Under the pieces are notes generated by a model. That model was not told where the DNA came from. It worked only from the letters and a program-made list of their open reading frames with translations, and made no database searches. Positions 37,272-47,160 of a stretch of DNA of 64,000 nucleotides are shown here, piece after piece. A program made the position numbers and the translations under genes. Location of the stretch: NCBI RefSeq assembly GCF_006385705.1, contig NZ_VFRQ01000016.1, positions 1-64,000 of the forward strand, in the 5' to 3' direction. Every line of letters begins with the position of its first letter. The stretch's first letter is position 1. The stretch is from Pontibacter mangrovi (GTDB lineage Bacteria; Bacteroidota; Bacteroidia; Cytophagales; Hymenobacteraceae).

Positions 37272-38474
37272 TTATAAGCCGGGGGCGGCTTTCAGGGCTG
37301 TATAATAAGCGATGTAGTCGTTGTAGAGCGCACTGTTTTTGAGCAGCAGGATGGTCTCGTTGTTGTTGCGGAGCGCATTTAGGGTGAAATTGTGCGAGCC
37401 TGTCACCAGCACCTGCGCCTGCTCGCCCTCCCACTCGCCTTCAATCAGCATAAACTTAGAGTGGATGTTCACCTTTGCCTGCCCTGATTCGGTCATGTTG
37501 TATACTTTCAGGTAGACGCCTTTCTCCTCCAGGGTGCGCAGCCCGCGCAGCACGTCGGCGTCGATGCTGCTTTTCACAACCAGTTCGATGGTGGCGCCCT
37601 GCTCGTGCAGTTCGCCCAGCTTCTCTACCACATTGATGCGCGTGGCTGTCCAGTCTGACATGCCGATGCGGACTGTGGCTGTGGCCGGGTCAGTGATCCT
37701 GTCCAGCAGCTCTATGACGGCGTCTTCCCCGTAAGCTTCGCCATTCTGGCGTTTGGGCAGGAAATAGGCTGAGACACCGGCGGCCTCATCATGGAACTCC
37801 CTGTAAGAGAAATTTTTCATCCCCTGCTTGGCCCCTTTTTTCATGTCTTCCCAATAACTTTTAAAAGCCTGGTAAAGGCCTTCATGGCTCAGCACCACCC
37901 CGTCCTGCATTTTTCGGGTGCCGGAAAGCACAAAGTTATGGGAGGTTTGCAGCACCACATTCGTGGCACTGCCTGCCTGCGTGGTAAGTTTGGAGAAAAG
38001 CACAAATTTATTGTGGTTGATGGCCGTAGCGCTGGCATCGCTGTCTACAATCACCAGGTCGGTGTTCTCGGGTAGTTTTGTTTTCAGTTGATCTATCGTA
38101 TAGGGATTGGTTTTTTGGCTGTCTTCCCGGCTCAGGTCCAGCATCAGGTGCAGCTCCACGCCCCGCGCGGCCGCCCGCTCCAGCGCCTCCACCAGGTCCT
38201 TGTAATCAAACAGGTAAATAGACATGTACAGGGTGGCGTCATCCGGCGTGGCATCTATGAGGGCCACCAGGTTATCCATTATCTCTGTCGAGTAAGACCC
38301 TCCGGCCACGGCGGCAGGGCTTGTAAACATCGCCTGTGGAAAAGTACCCTGGTAGGGCACCAGTTCTGTACTGACTTCTTCTTTCGGCGTTGCCGGGCTG
38401 TCTTCGGACCCGCCGCCACAGGCAGAGACAAAGGCAAGAAGGGAAATGAAAAGGAACGTCTTTAAATAATGCAT
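37272..38474 (-). CDS. Phospholipase D-like lipoprotein
   Basis: A 400-residue lipoprotein (signal F-V-S-A-C-G-G-G) with two PLD-type half domains. The HKD motifs are I-N-H-N-K-F-V-L-F-S and I-H-S-K-F-M-L-I-E: both have His and Lys but carry Ser or Glu where Asp is usual. The His and Lys that carry catalysis are intact, so activity is likely but altered specificity is possible. T-S-H-N-F and S-H-N-F-T-L-N-A follow each repeat. It could hydrolyse phospholipid or polymer phosphodiester bonds at the cell surface before GDPD acts. Confidence 0.88.
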   Translation of the reverse strand: MHYLKTFLFISLLAFVSACGGGSEDSPATPKEEVSTELVPYQGTFPQAMFTSPAAVAGGSYSTEIMDNLVALIDATPDDATLYMSIYLFDYKDLVEALERAAARGVELHLMLDLSREDSQKTNPYTIDQLKTKLPENTDLVIVDSDASATAINHNKFVLFSKLTTQAGSATNVVLQTSHNFVLSGTRKMQDGVVLSHEGLYQAFKSYWEDMKKGAKQGMKNFSYREFHDEAAGVSAYFLPKRQNGEAYGEDAVIELLDRITDPATATVRIGMSDWTATRINVVEKLGELHEQGATIELVVKSSIDADVLRGLRTLEEKGVYLKVYNMTESGQAKVNIHSKFMLIEGEWEGEQAQVLVTGSHNFTLNALRNNNETILLLKNSALYNDYIAYYTALKAAPGL

Positions 38475-38578
38475 AGCAAGAAATTGTGTAAGGCTGCCCC
38501 AGGAAGGCAGCCTTACCTGTTCAACATCAGGCAGGGCTTTTATGCCCTGCCTGCCATATTCACCTTAAACTAAACTGC

Positions 38579-40024
38579 TTAATCTTTTTCCCACCAGCCT
38601 TTGGTGTTGATGTCGTCCCCGCCCATGCGGTTCACGGCTGCTTCGTAGTTGTCGCGGTTGTAGATTTTCACCTCTTCCGGGTAGAGGAAGCGCACTGGCA
38701 CCTGCTGGTCATTTTCCATGGCCGTTGTTTTCGGAAGCACCGGCAGGCCGGTACGGCGGTACTCATACCACTGCTGGTAGTCGTTGAAGACCAGGGCCAG
38801 GTACTTTTGCAGCATGATGCGCTCGAACGTGCCGTCGTAGGCGGCAGCCGGGTTCTCAAAATAGTCTGCCGGTACCTCAGCACCCCACTGCTCGATGGCA
38901 GCCTCTACGCCGGCCTGGTAATGCGCCTGGGCATCGTCGCTGATCACGCCTTTCTGCGCCAGCTCTGCTTTGATGAACTCCACCTCGGCATAGCTCATGA
39001 TCACCGAGATCATCGGAGCAGTCACCAGTTTTGTGTTCATGCCGGAAGGCACGTAATCAAACTGCTGGGCCGGGTCATAGCCGCTCGGCACGCCTTTGTA
39101 GCCCATGGCATTCCCGTCATTGGTCTTGGCCTCGGTATAGAACTTCTCGACCCGCGGGTCGTTCATCTCGTTCAGGTTATCGATAAAGAACTCCGAGCCG
39201 ACGGTGTTGAGGGTAAAGTCGCTGGGACGGCCCCACGGAGACATATTTGGGTCCACACCCGTGATTTGCAGGATAGCAGCCTGGCTATTAGAGGTGAACA
39301 CCGGGCTTTCCTCCGGGTTGTTGATGATGGCGGCCATACGCTCAAACGAGTTCATCTCCGCACGCTTGGACACGCGCAGCAAAAGGCGCAGGCGCAGCGA
39401 GTTAGTGAAGCGCTGCCAGTTGCTGATGTCATTGCCGTACAGCAGGTCCGTACCGTAGGCCATCGGCTGCTCCTCATCGTAGAGGCTATTGGCTTTCTCC
39501 AGGTCCGCCAGCAGGGTTTTATAAATATCCTCCTGCGTGTCAAAGGCCGGTCTCAGGATACCCGCTTCCGCACTCACGGCCTCTCTCATCGGCACGTCCC
39601 CGAAGGCATCGGTCAGGTTCGAATAGATCCAGGCTTTCAGCGTCAGGGCGATGGCCTGGTAGTTTGGCGCCTCGGCCTCAATGGCGGCCTGCTCCATTTC
39701 CTTCACGTTCAGCAGCCAGCGGTAAGAGGCGTTCCAGGTAGAGTTACCGGCCCCTTGGGTGATCACGTAGCGGTGCTCGCCACCGGCAGCACTCGGGAAA
39801 GGCACGCGCACCTGCATGATCTCAAAGGTAAAGGCATTGGCACGGGATGTGCCAAAGGTGCTCATCTCGTAGATAATGGGGTTAAGCAGGGTCCCGGGGT
39901 TGATCTTGTCAACGCGGTTAGGGTCAATGTTAAGCTCCTCCAGGTGGTCGTTGCAGGAAGTGGTGGCCACCCCCATGCAGCTCAAACCCAGGAACAACAA
40001 CAGTATTCGGTTATATTTTGTCAT
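38579..40024 (-). CDS. SusD-like (SusD-like_2 type) outer-membrane lipoprotein
   Basis: A 481-residue lipoprotein with signal V-A-T-T-S-C-N-D-H, followed by the L-N-I-D-P-N-R-V motif of the SusD-like_2 group. Its helical body contains A-Y-A-E-V-E-F-I-K-A-E and L-A-L-V-F-N-D-Y-Q-Q-W-Y-E-Y-R-R-T-G, typical for this class. It should gate and bind substrate above the SusC channel next to it. Being SusD-like_2 rather than classic SusD fits a non-glycan substrate, though not proof. Confidence 0.94.
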   Translation of the reverse strand: MTKYNRILLLFLGLSCMGVATTSCNDHLEELNIDPNRVDKINPGTLLNPIIYEMSTFGTSRANAFTFEIMQVRVPFPSAAGGEHRYVITQGAGNSTWNASYRWLLNVKEMEQAAIEAEAPNYQAIALTLKAWIYSNLTDAFGDVPMREAVSAEAGILRPAFDTQEDIYKTLLADLEKANSLYDEEQPMAYGTDLLYGNDISNWQRFTNSLRLRLLLRVSKRAEMNSFERMAAIINNPEESPVFTSNSQAAILQITGVDPNMSPWGRPSDFTLNTVGSEFFIDNLNEMNDPRVEKFYTEAKTNDGNAMGYKGVPSGYDPAQQFDYVPSGMNTKLVTAPMISVIMSYAEVEFIKAELAQKGVISDDAQAHYQAGVEAAIEQWGAEVPADYFENPAAAYDGTFERIMLQKYLALVFNDYQQWYEYRRTGLPVLPKTTAMENDQQVPVRFLYPEEVKIYNRDNYEAAVNRMGGDDINTKGWWEKD

Positions 40025-40108
40025 GGCTTTCTTCTGGTAAAGGCCGCCGGCAGTAAGTGTTATACTTGCCGGCAGCGTTTATACTTTATAATTTCGTTTG
40101 TGCCGTTA

Positions 40109-43100
40109 TTAGAACTGCAGTTTCACGTTCAGGCCAAATGTTCTTGGCGTTGGCAACTGGCCCATTTCCACACCTGGCATCTGCACGTTACCATTCAGGG
40201 CGGAAGCCTCCGGATCAAACATCGGGAAGTTGGTGATCATGGCCAGGTCACGGCCATACAGCGCCAGGCTTGCTCCCTGCAGGAAGTCTACACGGCTCAG
40301 GATAGCTTTGGGCAGGTTATACTCCAGGCGCACCTCGCGCAGCTTCAGGTAAGAGGCGTCAAATGAGTTGGCCTCCACGTTGGCACGGCGGTAGTACTCT
40401 TTGTAGTAAGCGGCCAGGTTCTCCACTTTCTCCTCGTTTGGAGAGTAAGTGCCGTCGCCGTTGTCTACCACGCCGTCGCCAATGATATAGCCTTCTTCAC
40501 GGCCGCGCAGCGTGTGCTCCAGCTTGCCCTGCTCACTCATCTTGTGGTGTGTCTGCGAGTACACCATCCCGCCGTACTGTCCGTCCACCAAGGCGCTGAA
40601 GCGGAAGTTCTTGTAGGTTACCTCGTTCAGGAAGCCGCCTCTCCAATCGGCATAGGCATTGCCGCGGTAAGAGATTTCTTTTGGACGGATAGGCAGGCCA
40701 TCTTCGTAAATGATCTCCCCGGCCTCGTTGCGCACAAAGCCGTAGCCGTACATATCACCGGTAGAACCGCCCTTTTTGGCGATGATATAGGCGTTACCGC
40801 CCTGCGCCAGGATATACTCCTCGTCCTCCTCAAAGCCTTCTGACAGCTCCAGGATCTCGTTGTCGTTTTTAGACCAGGTAATGGTGGTATTCCACTTGAA
40901 GTTCTCAGTTTCAATCGGGCGACCTGTCAAGGACAGCTCCACGCCCCTGTTCTGCACTCTACCTGCATTGATGATGGCGTCGTTGTAGCCCGTGGTCGGG
41001 TCCAGCTGGATAGCCAGGATCTGGTTATCCGTCACGGTCTGGTAGATTGCCAAGTCCATGCCCAAACGGCCGCCGAAGAGCTGGTACTCCAGGCCTGCTT
41101 CGTAGCTGCGGGTATTCTCCGGCATAAAGTCCGGGTTAAAGCGCGTAGTCGGGATAGAAGCCGAGCCTGGGAAATAGCTTGAGTTGTAGTATTTACGGGT
41201 CAGGTAAGGGTTCGAGTCCGATCCTACTTCTGCCACAGAAAGCCGCAGCTTGGCGTAAGATACCTGGCGCGGCAGCGTGAACAGGTCACTCAGGATAAAG
41301 CTGGTGCTGATAGAGGGGTAAAAGAACGAGTTGTTTTTTACCGGCAACGCGGAGCTCCAGTCGTTACGCGCCGTCACATCCACAAAGATCTTGTCCAGGT
41401 AAGAAAGGGAGGCCAGGCCATACACACTTTCTACTTCTCTGTTGTAGCGGCGGTTATTCGTCATGATCGGGTTGATGCCGTTAGACAGCGTATAGGTTCC
41501 CGCCACGTTCAGGCCCTCAATGGAGGCATTGGTTCTGTTCAGGTAGGATTTCATGATGTTGCCACCCACCGATGCCCTGAAGTCAAAGTCACTGGAGAAC
41601 TTGTCTTTGTAGGTCAACAAAAAGTCGGTATTCGTCTCCCTGTCGTTGATGTTCTGCTCTTTATAGTAGCCTTTGCTGAAGTTCTTGGTATCCCATGGCC
41701 GGCGCGTCGTGCGCTCCTCGTTCGTCATGTCTATGGCGGCCCGCACCATCAAGTCAAATTTAGAGGATAGCTCATAATTGGCCGTGAGGTTACCGGTGGT
41801 ATTGTAGCTATCCACGCCATTAAGCATCTCGTAGGCAATCAAGTAGGGGTTGTCTATGTACGAGCTGAAGGGATGGATCTGTGAGATCTGCTCCTGCCCT
41901 TTTTGCCATCTTGGCTTATACCAGGCCAAATCTACGTTCGGGTTCTGAAAGATCATGAAGTAAGAGATCGACTGGTTGTTATAGCCTGTGGCCGGCAGGT
42001 TGTCGCTGTGCTTGTGCGAGAAGTTGATCTTTGAGGTCAATCTAAGCCTGTTGGTTAGTTTCTGGTTCACGCTCAGGGCTGTGTTCAGGCGCTCAAAGCC
42101 CGTATTAGGCATGATCCACTCGTTTTTGGTATGCGTAATGGAGGCACGCGCCGAGCCGTTCTCACCACCGCCTTCCACAGCCACGCTGTTTGCCACCGTG
42201 TGGCCGGTACGGAAGAAGCCCTTTACGTTGTCTTTGTAGGGTCTCCACAACTGGCGCTCTGCTGACTGGCCTTCCAGCGTCGGGTCATACTGGTAGAAGT
42301 ACTGCCCGTCGAACTTCGGGCCGAAAGCACTACTGGTGCTACCCGTGTTGGAACCGTCCTCGGACGCCCCGTAAGAATAGTACAGCTCGCCGTCCTTGTT
42401 TCTATAGTTGTTGCCCTGGCCATACTCATACTGCATGTCCGGCCACTTCAGGATGTCGTTAAAACTGATGTTGGAGTTGACCGTCACGCCAAGCCCTTTG
42501 CGCTTGCGCCCGGATTTGGTGGTGATGATCAGGGCGCCGTTCGCGGCACGGTAGCCATACAGGGCAGCCGCCGCAGCACCTTTCAGCACCGTCACAGACT
42601 CAATGTCGTCGGGGTTGATGTCGGCGATGCCGTTACCAAAGTCGATCGGCACATCGCTGCCCGAGCCGGCCTGGTAGGCATTGCCCACCCCGGAGCTCTC
42701 CATGCCGCTGTTCATCGGCACGCCGTCCAGGATGATGAGCGCCTTGTTTTTGGTTGGGTCGAGCGAGTTATCGCCGCGCAGCTTGATCACGGAAGAGTTC
42801 AGCGGGCCGCCGCCGGTAGGCGTCAGGCTAAGGCCTGCTACCTTGCCCGACAGGGCGCTGGCAAAGTTGTTGGAGCGGGCCGCGCTGATTTCCTCCCCGG
42901 TTACCTCCGTCACAGCATATCCCAGTGCTTTTTTCTCCCGCTCGATGCCGAGCGCGGTTACCACTACCTCCGAGAGCTGCTGGTTGTCTATCTGCAGTTC
43001 CACGGCCAGGTTCGTTTGCGGCTGGTTCACCGTCACGCTGCCCGCCTTGTAGCCGATGAACGTGAAAGACAGCACAGCGCCTTTTTCTACGTTCAACTCA

Positions 43101-43357
43101 AACTTGCCGTCCTGGTTAGTCACGCCGATGGGCTTTCCATTGGCGGCAATGGAAACACCTGGCAAGGGAATGCCATCGTTTTTGTCCGTCACGGTTCCGC
43201 TTACGGCAACCTGCTCGCCCTGGGCAAGCTTTTCAGACAGGGGAGCTGCCGACAGCTCAGCTAGGCTTGGCCCTGCCAAACAGAGGCACAGGGAGAGCAT
43301 GGCTGCCCGGCTGATCCTGTGCCTACCTTTTGGGGATAGTGGTAGATTTTTTTTCAT
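40109..43357 (-). CDS. SusC/RagA TonB-dependent transporter
   Basis: A 1082-residue outer-membrane channel. It has a signal peptide, a carboxypeptidase-like domain (V-S-G-T-V-T-D-K-N-D-G), a plug with S-E-V-V-V-T-A-L-G-I-E-R and the L-R-G-D-N-S-L segment, and a barrel ending in L-N-V-K-L-Q-F with terminal Phe. There is no STN domain, so it is not signalling through FecR. It lies 16 bp downstream of glpT, tying outer-membrane import of the substrate to inner-membrane uptake of glycerol-3-phosphate. Confidence 0.95.
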   Translation of the reverse strand: MKKNLPLSPKGRHRISRAAMLSLCLCLAGPSLAELSAAPLSEKLAQGEQVAVSGTVTDKNDGIPLPGVSIAANGKPIGVTNQDGKFELNVEKGAVLSFTFIGYKAGSVTVNQPQTNLAVELQIDNQQLSEVVVTALGIEREKKALGYAVTEVTGEEISAARSNNFASALSGKVAGLSLTPTGGGPLNSSVIKLRGDNSLDPTKNKALIILDGVPMNSGMESSGVGNAYQAGSGSDVPIDFGNGIADINPDDIESVTVLKGAAAAALYGYRAANGALIITTKSGRKRKGLGVTVNSNISFNDILKWPDMQYEYGQGNNYRNKDGELYYSYGASEDGSNTGSTSSAFGPKFDGQYFYQYDPTLEGQSAERQLWRPYKDNVKGFFRTGHTVANSVAVEGGGENGSARASITHTKNEWIMPNTGFERLNTALSVNQKLTNRLRLTSKINFSHKHSDNLPATGYNNQSISYFMIFQNPNVDLAWYKPRWQKGQEQISQIHPFSSYIDNPYLIAYEMLNGVDSYNTTGNLTANYELSSKFDLMVRAAIDMTNEERTTRRPWDTKNFSKGYYKEQNINDRETNTDFLLTYKDKFSSDFDFRASVGGNIMKSYLNRTNASIEGLNVAGTYTLSNGINPIMTNNRRYNREVESVYGLASLSYLDKIFVDVTARNDWSSALPVKNNSFFYPSISTSFILSDLFTLPRQVSYAKLRLSVAEVGSDSNPYLTRKYYNSSYFPGSASIPTTRFNPDFMPENTRSYEAGLEYQLFGGRLGMDLAIYQTVTDNQILAIQLDPTTGYNDAIINAGRVQNRGVELSLTGRPIETENFKWNTTITWSKNDNEILELSEGFEEDEEYILAQGGNAYIIAKKGGSTGDMYGYGFVRNEAGEIIYEDGLPIRPKEISYRGNAYADWRGGFLNEVTYKNFRFSALVDGQYGGMVYSQTHHKMSEQGKLEHTLRGREEGYIIGDGVVDNGDGTYSPNEEKVENLAAYYKEYYRRANVEANSFDASYLKLREVRLEYNLPKAILSRVDFLQGASLALYGRDLAMITNFPMFDPEASALNGNVQMPGVEMGQLPTPRTFGLNVKLQF

Positions 43358-43373
43358 TTGATAAAGAGCTTAA

Positions 43374-44717
43374 TTAGGTGATCTTATTTAGGTTGTAATG
43401 TTTCGTTTCTTTGTTCCAGGTGAGGGCCGTGAAGAAAATCGCCAGCACGCAGGCCGCAACCAGCACGATAAAGCCCCCGTCCCAGCCCCAGGCATCCACC
43501 ACAAAGCCCATCGCGATGTTGGCAAACAGGGCACCGCCCATGTAGCCGAACAGGCCGGTGAGGCCCGCCGCGGTACCGGCCGCCTTCTTAGGGACCAGGT
43601 CCAGCGCCTGCACGCCAATCAGCATCACCGGCCCGTAGATCAGGAAGCCAATGGCGATCAGGGCCGCGTTATCCACCCAGATGTTTCCGGCAGGGTTCTT
43701 CCAGTATACCAGCACGGCCACCAGCACCAGCACCATGTAAATGATGGTGGCAGGGGCACGGCGCCCACGGAACACCTTATCGCTGATCCAACCGCAAAGC
43801 AGGGTGCCCGGAATGCCGGCGTACTCATAGGCAAAATAGGCCCAGCCGGTCTCTTTCACCGAGAAGCCTTTGGCCTCTTCCAGGTAAGTAGGCGCCCAGT
43901 CCAGGATGCCGTAGCGCACCAGGTACACAAAGGCATTGGCAAAGGCAATATACCAGAGCACGCGGCTGGTGAGCACGTAGTCAAACAGGATCTGCTTGGC
44001 CGATAGCTCCTTCTCGTGGTCCTCGGTATAATTGCTCGGGTAGTCGTTTTTATACTCTTCGATCGTGGGCAGGCCACAGGACTGCGGCGTGTCGCGCACC
44101 AGCATGTAGGCAATCATGGCCGAGAGCACCGCGATCAGGCCCGGAAAGTATAACTTACTCTCCCAGGTGCCAAACAGGGCAACCGCGGCAATGGCAAGCG
44201 GCCCCACCAGTCCGCCGCCCACGTTGTGGGCAATGTTCCAGATCGACATTTTGGTGCCACGCTCCTTGGTGGAGAACCAGTGCACCATCACCCGGCCACA
44301 GGGAGGCCATCCCATTCCCTGGAACCAACCGTTGAGGAAAAGCAGGGTAAACATAATGGCGATAGAGCTGGTGGCGATGGGAAACACACCCATGCCGATC
44401 ATGGTAAGGGCCGAGAGCAACAGCCCCAGGCTCAGAAATATCCGGGCATTGCTTCTGTCGGACACGTTGCCCATCAAAAATTTACTGAGCCCGTAAGCCA
44501 CCGACACGCCGGATAGGGCAATGCCGAGGTCAGATTTGGAGTAGCCTTGCTCGATCAGGTCAGGCATGACGAGCGAGAAGTTCTTTCGGACCAGGTAATA
44601 GCCAGCATACCCGATAAAAATGCCCAGAAACACTTGTAGTCGCAAGCGTTTGTACTCGGGGTCTATCCGCTCTAGCGGCAGGCGTTCGGCATGCTGTGCA
44701 GGTGAGATAAGTTTCAT
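43374..44717 (-). CDS. glpT: Organophosphate:phosphate antiporter, GlpT type
   Basis: A 447-residue MFS inner-membrane transporter with 12 predicted helices. [12 protein letters not shown] near residue 40 is the hallmark of the OPA family, and [15 protein letters not shown] lies near 130 with the phosphate-binding Arg. [11 protein letters not shown] and Y-E-Y-A-G-I-P-G-T are shared with GlpT/UhpT. Neighbourhood with glpK, glpD and GDPD points to glycerol-3-phosphate as the substrate. Confidence 0.92.
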   Translation of the reverse strand: MKLISPAQHAERLPLERIDPEYKRLRLQVFLGIFIGYAGYYLVRKNFSLVMPDLIEQGYSKSDLGIALSGVSVAYGLSKFLMGNVSDRSNARIFLSLGLLLSALTMIGMGVFPIATSSIAIMFTLLFLNGWFQGMGWPPCGRVMVHWFSTKERGTKMSIWNIAHNVGGGLVGPLAIAAVALFGTWESKLYFPGLIAVLSAMIAYMLVRDTPQSCGLPTIEEYKNDYPSNYTEDHEKELSAKQILFDYVLTSRVLWYIAFANAFVYLVRYGILDWAPTYLEEAKGFSVKETGWAYFAYEYAGIPGTLLCGWISDKVFRGRRAPATIIYMVLVLVAVLVYWKNPAGNIWVDNAALIAIGFLIYGPVMLIGVQALDLVPKKAAGTAAGLTGLFGYMGGALFANIAMGFVVDAWGWDGGFIVLVAACVLAIFFTALTWNKETKHYNLNKIT

Positions 44718-44900
44718 AAAATTCGTAAATATACTTCCGTCAGGTGTTTCCTATGAAGAAAGCGGGTTGGCGCGCCTTGATTCGTTTTAGCTGCCCCACG
44801 CTTTTTCGATTTATTTTGCTTCGTTTCACAGTTCATCAGATTCGCTGACCGAACGCAAAACTAAAAAACTATATAGAAAGGCACCGGCTTCCGCAGAAGC

Positions 44901-45632
44901 TTAACCTTTTAGTAATATAAAGAGCCCTGCCGCCACTGCTGCGCCTGCCACGGGGCCTACCAGCGGCACCCAGGCATACGACCAGTCGCTGTGGCACTTG
45001 TTTTTGATGGGCATGAGGGCATGTACCAGCCGGGGGCCCAGGTCGCGGGCCGGGTTGATGGCATAGCCTGTGGTGCCGCCCAGTGACAGGCCAATGGCCC
45101 ATACCAGAAACGCCACCGGAATAGCGCCCAGCGAGCCCATCCCGATCGGGGTTTTCTCATTTCCCAGCTCCGGGTTGGTAAAATAAAATATCACAAAAAT
45201 CAGCACAAAGGTGCCCAGCGCCTCGCTGAAGACGTTGGAGGCCCGGTGCCGGATGGCAGGGCCCGTACAAAAGCAGGCCAGCTTTGCCTCCCCGTCTTCC
45301 GTGGCATCGAAGTGCGGCCTGTACATGAGCCATACCAGCAGGGCGCCGGTCATAGCCCCGAGCATCTGCGCCAGGATATAGCTGCCCACCCCCTCCCAGC
45401 CAAACTTGCCGGCCAAGGCCAGGGCCAGCGTGACGGCCGGGTTCAGGTGCGCCCCGCTGTAGGGCCCGGCAATCACCACGCCGCTGAAAACCGACAGGGC
45501 CCAGCCCGTGGTAATGACAATCCAGCCACCATTGCTGCCCTTGGTACCTTTGAGCACCACGTTGGCCACCACCCCGTTGCCTAACAGGATCAGGAGCATG
45601 GTACCGATGAATTCTGCTGTAAACGCTGACAT
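44901..45632 (-). CDS. glpF: Glycerol facilitator (aquaporin family)
   Basis: A 243-residue MIP channel with six membrane segments and the two selectivity boxes S-G-A-H-L-N-P-A-V-T and Y-A-I-N-P-A-R-D-L-G-P-R. The N-P-A-R-D form with Gly-Pro-Arg marks glycerol-conducting GlpF rather than water-only aquaporins. It follows glpK by 31 bp and completes a glycerol uptake-phosphorylation-oxidation set. Export direction of glycerol is also possible. Confidence 0.94.
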   Translation of the reverse strand: MSAFTAEFIGTMLLILLGNGVVANVVLKGTKGSNGGWIVITTGWALSVFSGVVIAGPYSGAHLNPAVTLALALAGKFGWEGVGSYILAQMLGAMTGALLVWLMYRPHFDATEDGEAKLACFCTGPAIRHRASNVFSEALGTFVLIFVIFYFTNPELGNEKTPIGMGSLGAIPVAFLVWAIGLSLGGTTGYAINPARDLGPRLVHALMPIKNKCHSDWSYAWVPLVGPVAGAAVAAGLFILLKG

Positions 45633-45663
45633 CGCTTTTCTTTATCTTTCGCTTTTAGATTGA

Positions 45664-47148
45664 CTATACCCAGGCTTTTGCCGCCTTTACTGCTTTGTGC
45701 CAGCCTTGCAGCAGGTCCTCTGCCGGCAGGTTTTCATCCGGCTCAAAGCGCCTGCTGACGCTCCATTGCTGTTGTATATCCTCCACGCTGTTCCAGAAGC
45801 CCGTCGCCAGGCCGGCCAGGTAGGCTGCCCCAATGGCCGTTACTTCCGTTACCTCGGGTTTTACCACGCTTGCCCCCAGGATGTCTGCCTGAAACTGCAT
45901 GAGCAGGTCATTGGCCGTTGCCCCGCCGTCGGCGCGCAGTTCTTTGATGGTAATGCCCGCGTCCGCTTCCATGGCTTTGAGCACCTCATAGGTCTGGTAG
46001 GCAATACTTTCCAAAGCGGCCCGGGCAATGTGTGCGCTCGTCGTGCCCCTGGTCATGCCCACCATGGTGCCGCGGGCGTGCTGGTCCCAGTGCGGGGCGC
46101 CCATGCCTACAAAAGCAGGCACCAGGTATACCCCGTCGCTGCCTTCTACCCGGCGGGCCAGCTGCTCTACCTCGGCCGAGGAAGAGATGATGCCCAGCCC
46201 ATCGCGCAGCCACTGCACCACAGCGCCGGCAATAAAGATGCTTCCCTCCAGGGCGTAGTGCACCTGTCCGTTTAGCTTCCAGGCAATGGTGGTCACCAGC
46301 CTGTGCTGCGAGACGATCGGTGTCTGGCCGATGTTCATGAGCATGAAGCAGCCGGTGCCGTAGGTATTCTTGACCATACCCGGCTTGGTGCACATCTGCC
46401 CGAAAAGGGCTGCCTGCTGGTCGCCGGCAATGCCTGCAATGGGAATTTGCGTGGAGAAAAGGGAGCCGGAAGTATGGGCTACGACCTCGCTGGAGGCTTT
46501 GACGTCCGGTAAAAGGCTGGCAGGGATATCGAAAAGGGCAAGTAGCTCCTCATCCCAGGACAGGGTATGGATATTATAAAGCAGGGTGCGGGAGGCATTG
46601 GTGACATCCGTCACGTGGGTTTTGCCGTCCGTCATCTTCCAGATAAGCCAGGTGTCGATCGTGCCGAAGGCCAAATGGCCGGCCTGGGCCTTTTCCCTGG
46701 CGCCGGGCACATTGTCCAGGATCCACCTGATCTTGGTGGCCGAGAAGTAGGCATCGATCACCAGCCCTGTCTTCTCCCGGATCAGCTGCTCGTGCCCCTG
46801 CTCCTTTAAACTGTCGCAGTAAGCTGAGGTGCGGCGGTCCTGCCAGACAATGGCCTGGTGCACCACTTTGCCCGTGCGCCGGTCCCACACCACGGTGGTC
46901 TCGCGCTGGTTGGTAATGCCGATCGCCTGCACATCCCGGGCCTGCAGCCCTGCTTTTAAAATGGCCTCGGCCGCCACGCCAATCTGCGTGGACCATATCT
47001 CGTTCGGGTCGTGCTCAACCCAGCCGGGCTGCGGGTAATATTGCTTGAACTCCTTCTGGGCGATGGCCTTGATGCCGCCCTGCTGGTCAAAAACAATGGC
47101 CCTGGAACTGGTGGTACCCTGATCAAAAGCAAGTATATATTTCTGCAT
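45664..47148 (-). CDS. glpK: Glycerol kinase
   Basis: A 494-residue FGGY-family kinase that phosphorylates glycerol to glycerol-3-phosphate. Recognition elements are F-D-Q-G-T-T-S-S-R at the N-terminus, G-W-V-E-H-D-P near residue 45, [11 protein letters not shown] and the C-terminal [11 protein letters not shown]. Full length. Twelve bp downstream of glpD, 31 bp before glpF. Confidence 0.97.
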   Translation of the reverse strand: MQKYILAFDQGTTSSRAIVFDQQGGIKAIAQKEFKQYYPQPGWVEHDPNEIWSTQIGVAAEAILKAGLQARDVQAIGITNQRETTVVWDRRTGKVVHQAIVWQDRRTSAYCDSLKEQGHEQLIREKTGLVIDAYFSATKIRWILDNVPGAREKAQAGHLAFGTIDTWLIWKMTDGKTHVTDVTNASRTLLYNIHTLSWDEELLALFDIPASLLPDVKASSEVVAHTSGSLFSTQIPIAGIAGDQQAALFGQMCTKPGMVKNTYGTGCFMLMNIGQTPIVSQHRLVTTIAWKLNGQVHYALEGSIFIAGAVVQWLRDGLGIISSSAEVEQLARRVEGSDGVYLVPAFVGMGAPHWDQHARGTMVGMTRGTTSAHIARAALESIAYQTYEVLKAMEADAGITIKELRADGGATANDLLMQFQADILGASVVKPEVTEVTAIGAAYLAGLATGFWNSVEDIQQQWSVSRRFEPDENLPAEDLLQGWHKAVKAAKAWV

Positions 47149-47160
47149 AGACGCTGGTTT

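Noticed and set aside
38807-40366. 519-codon frame antisense to susD and the susC end
   Set aside because: Spans two genes on the other strand, no recognisable domain; shadow of codon usage.
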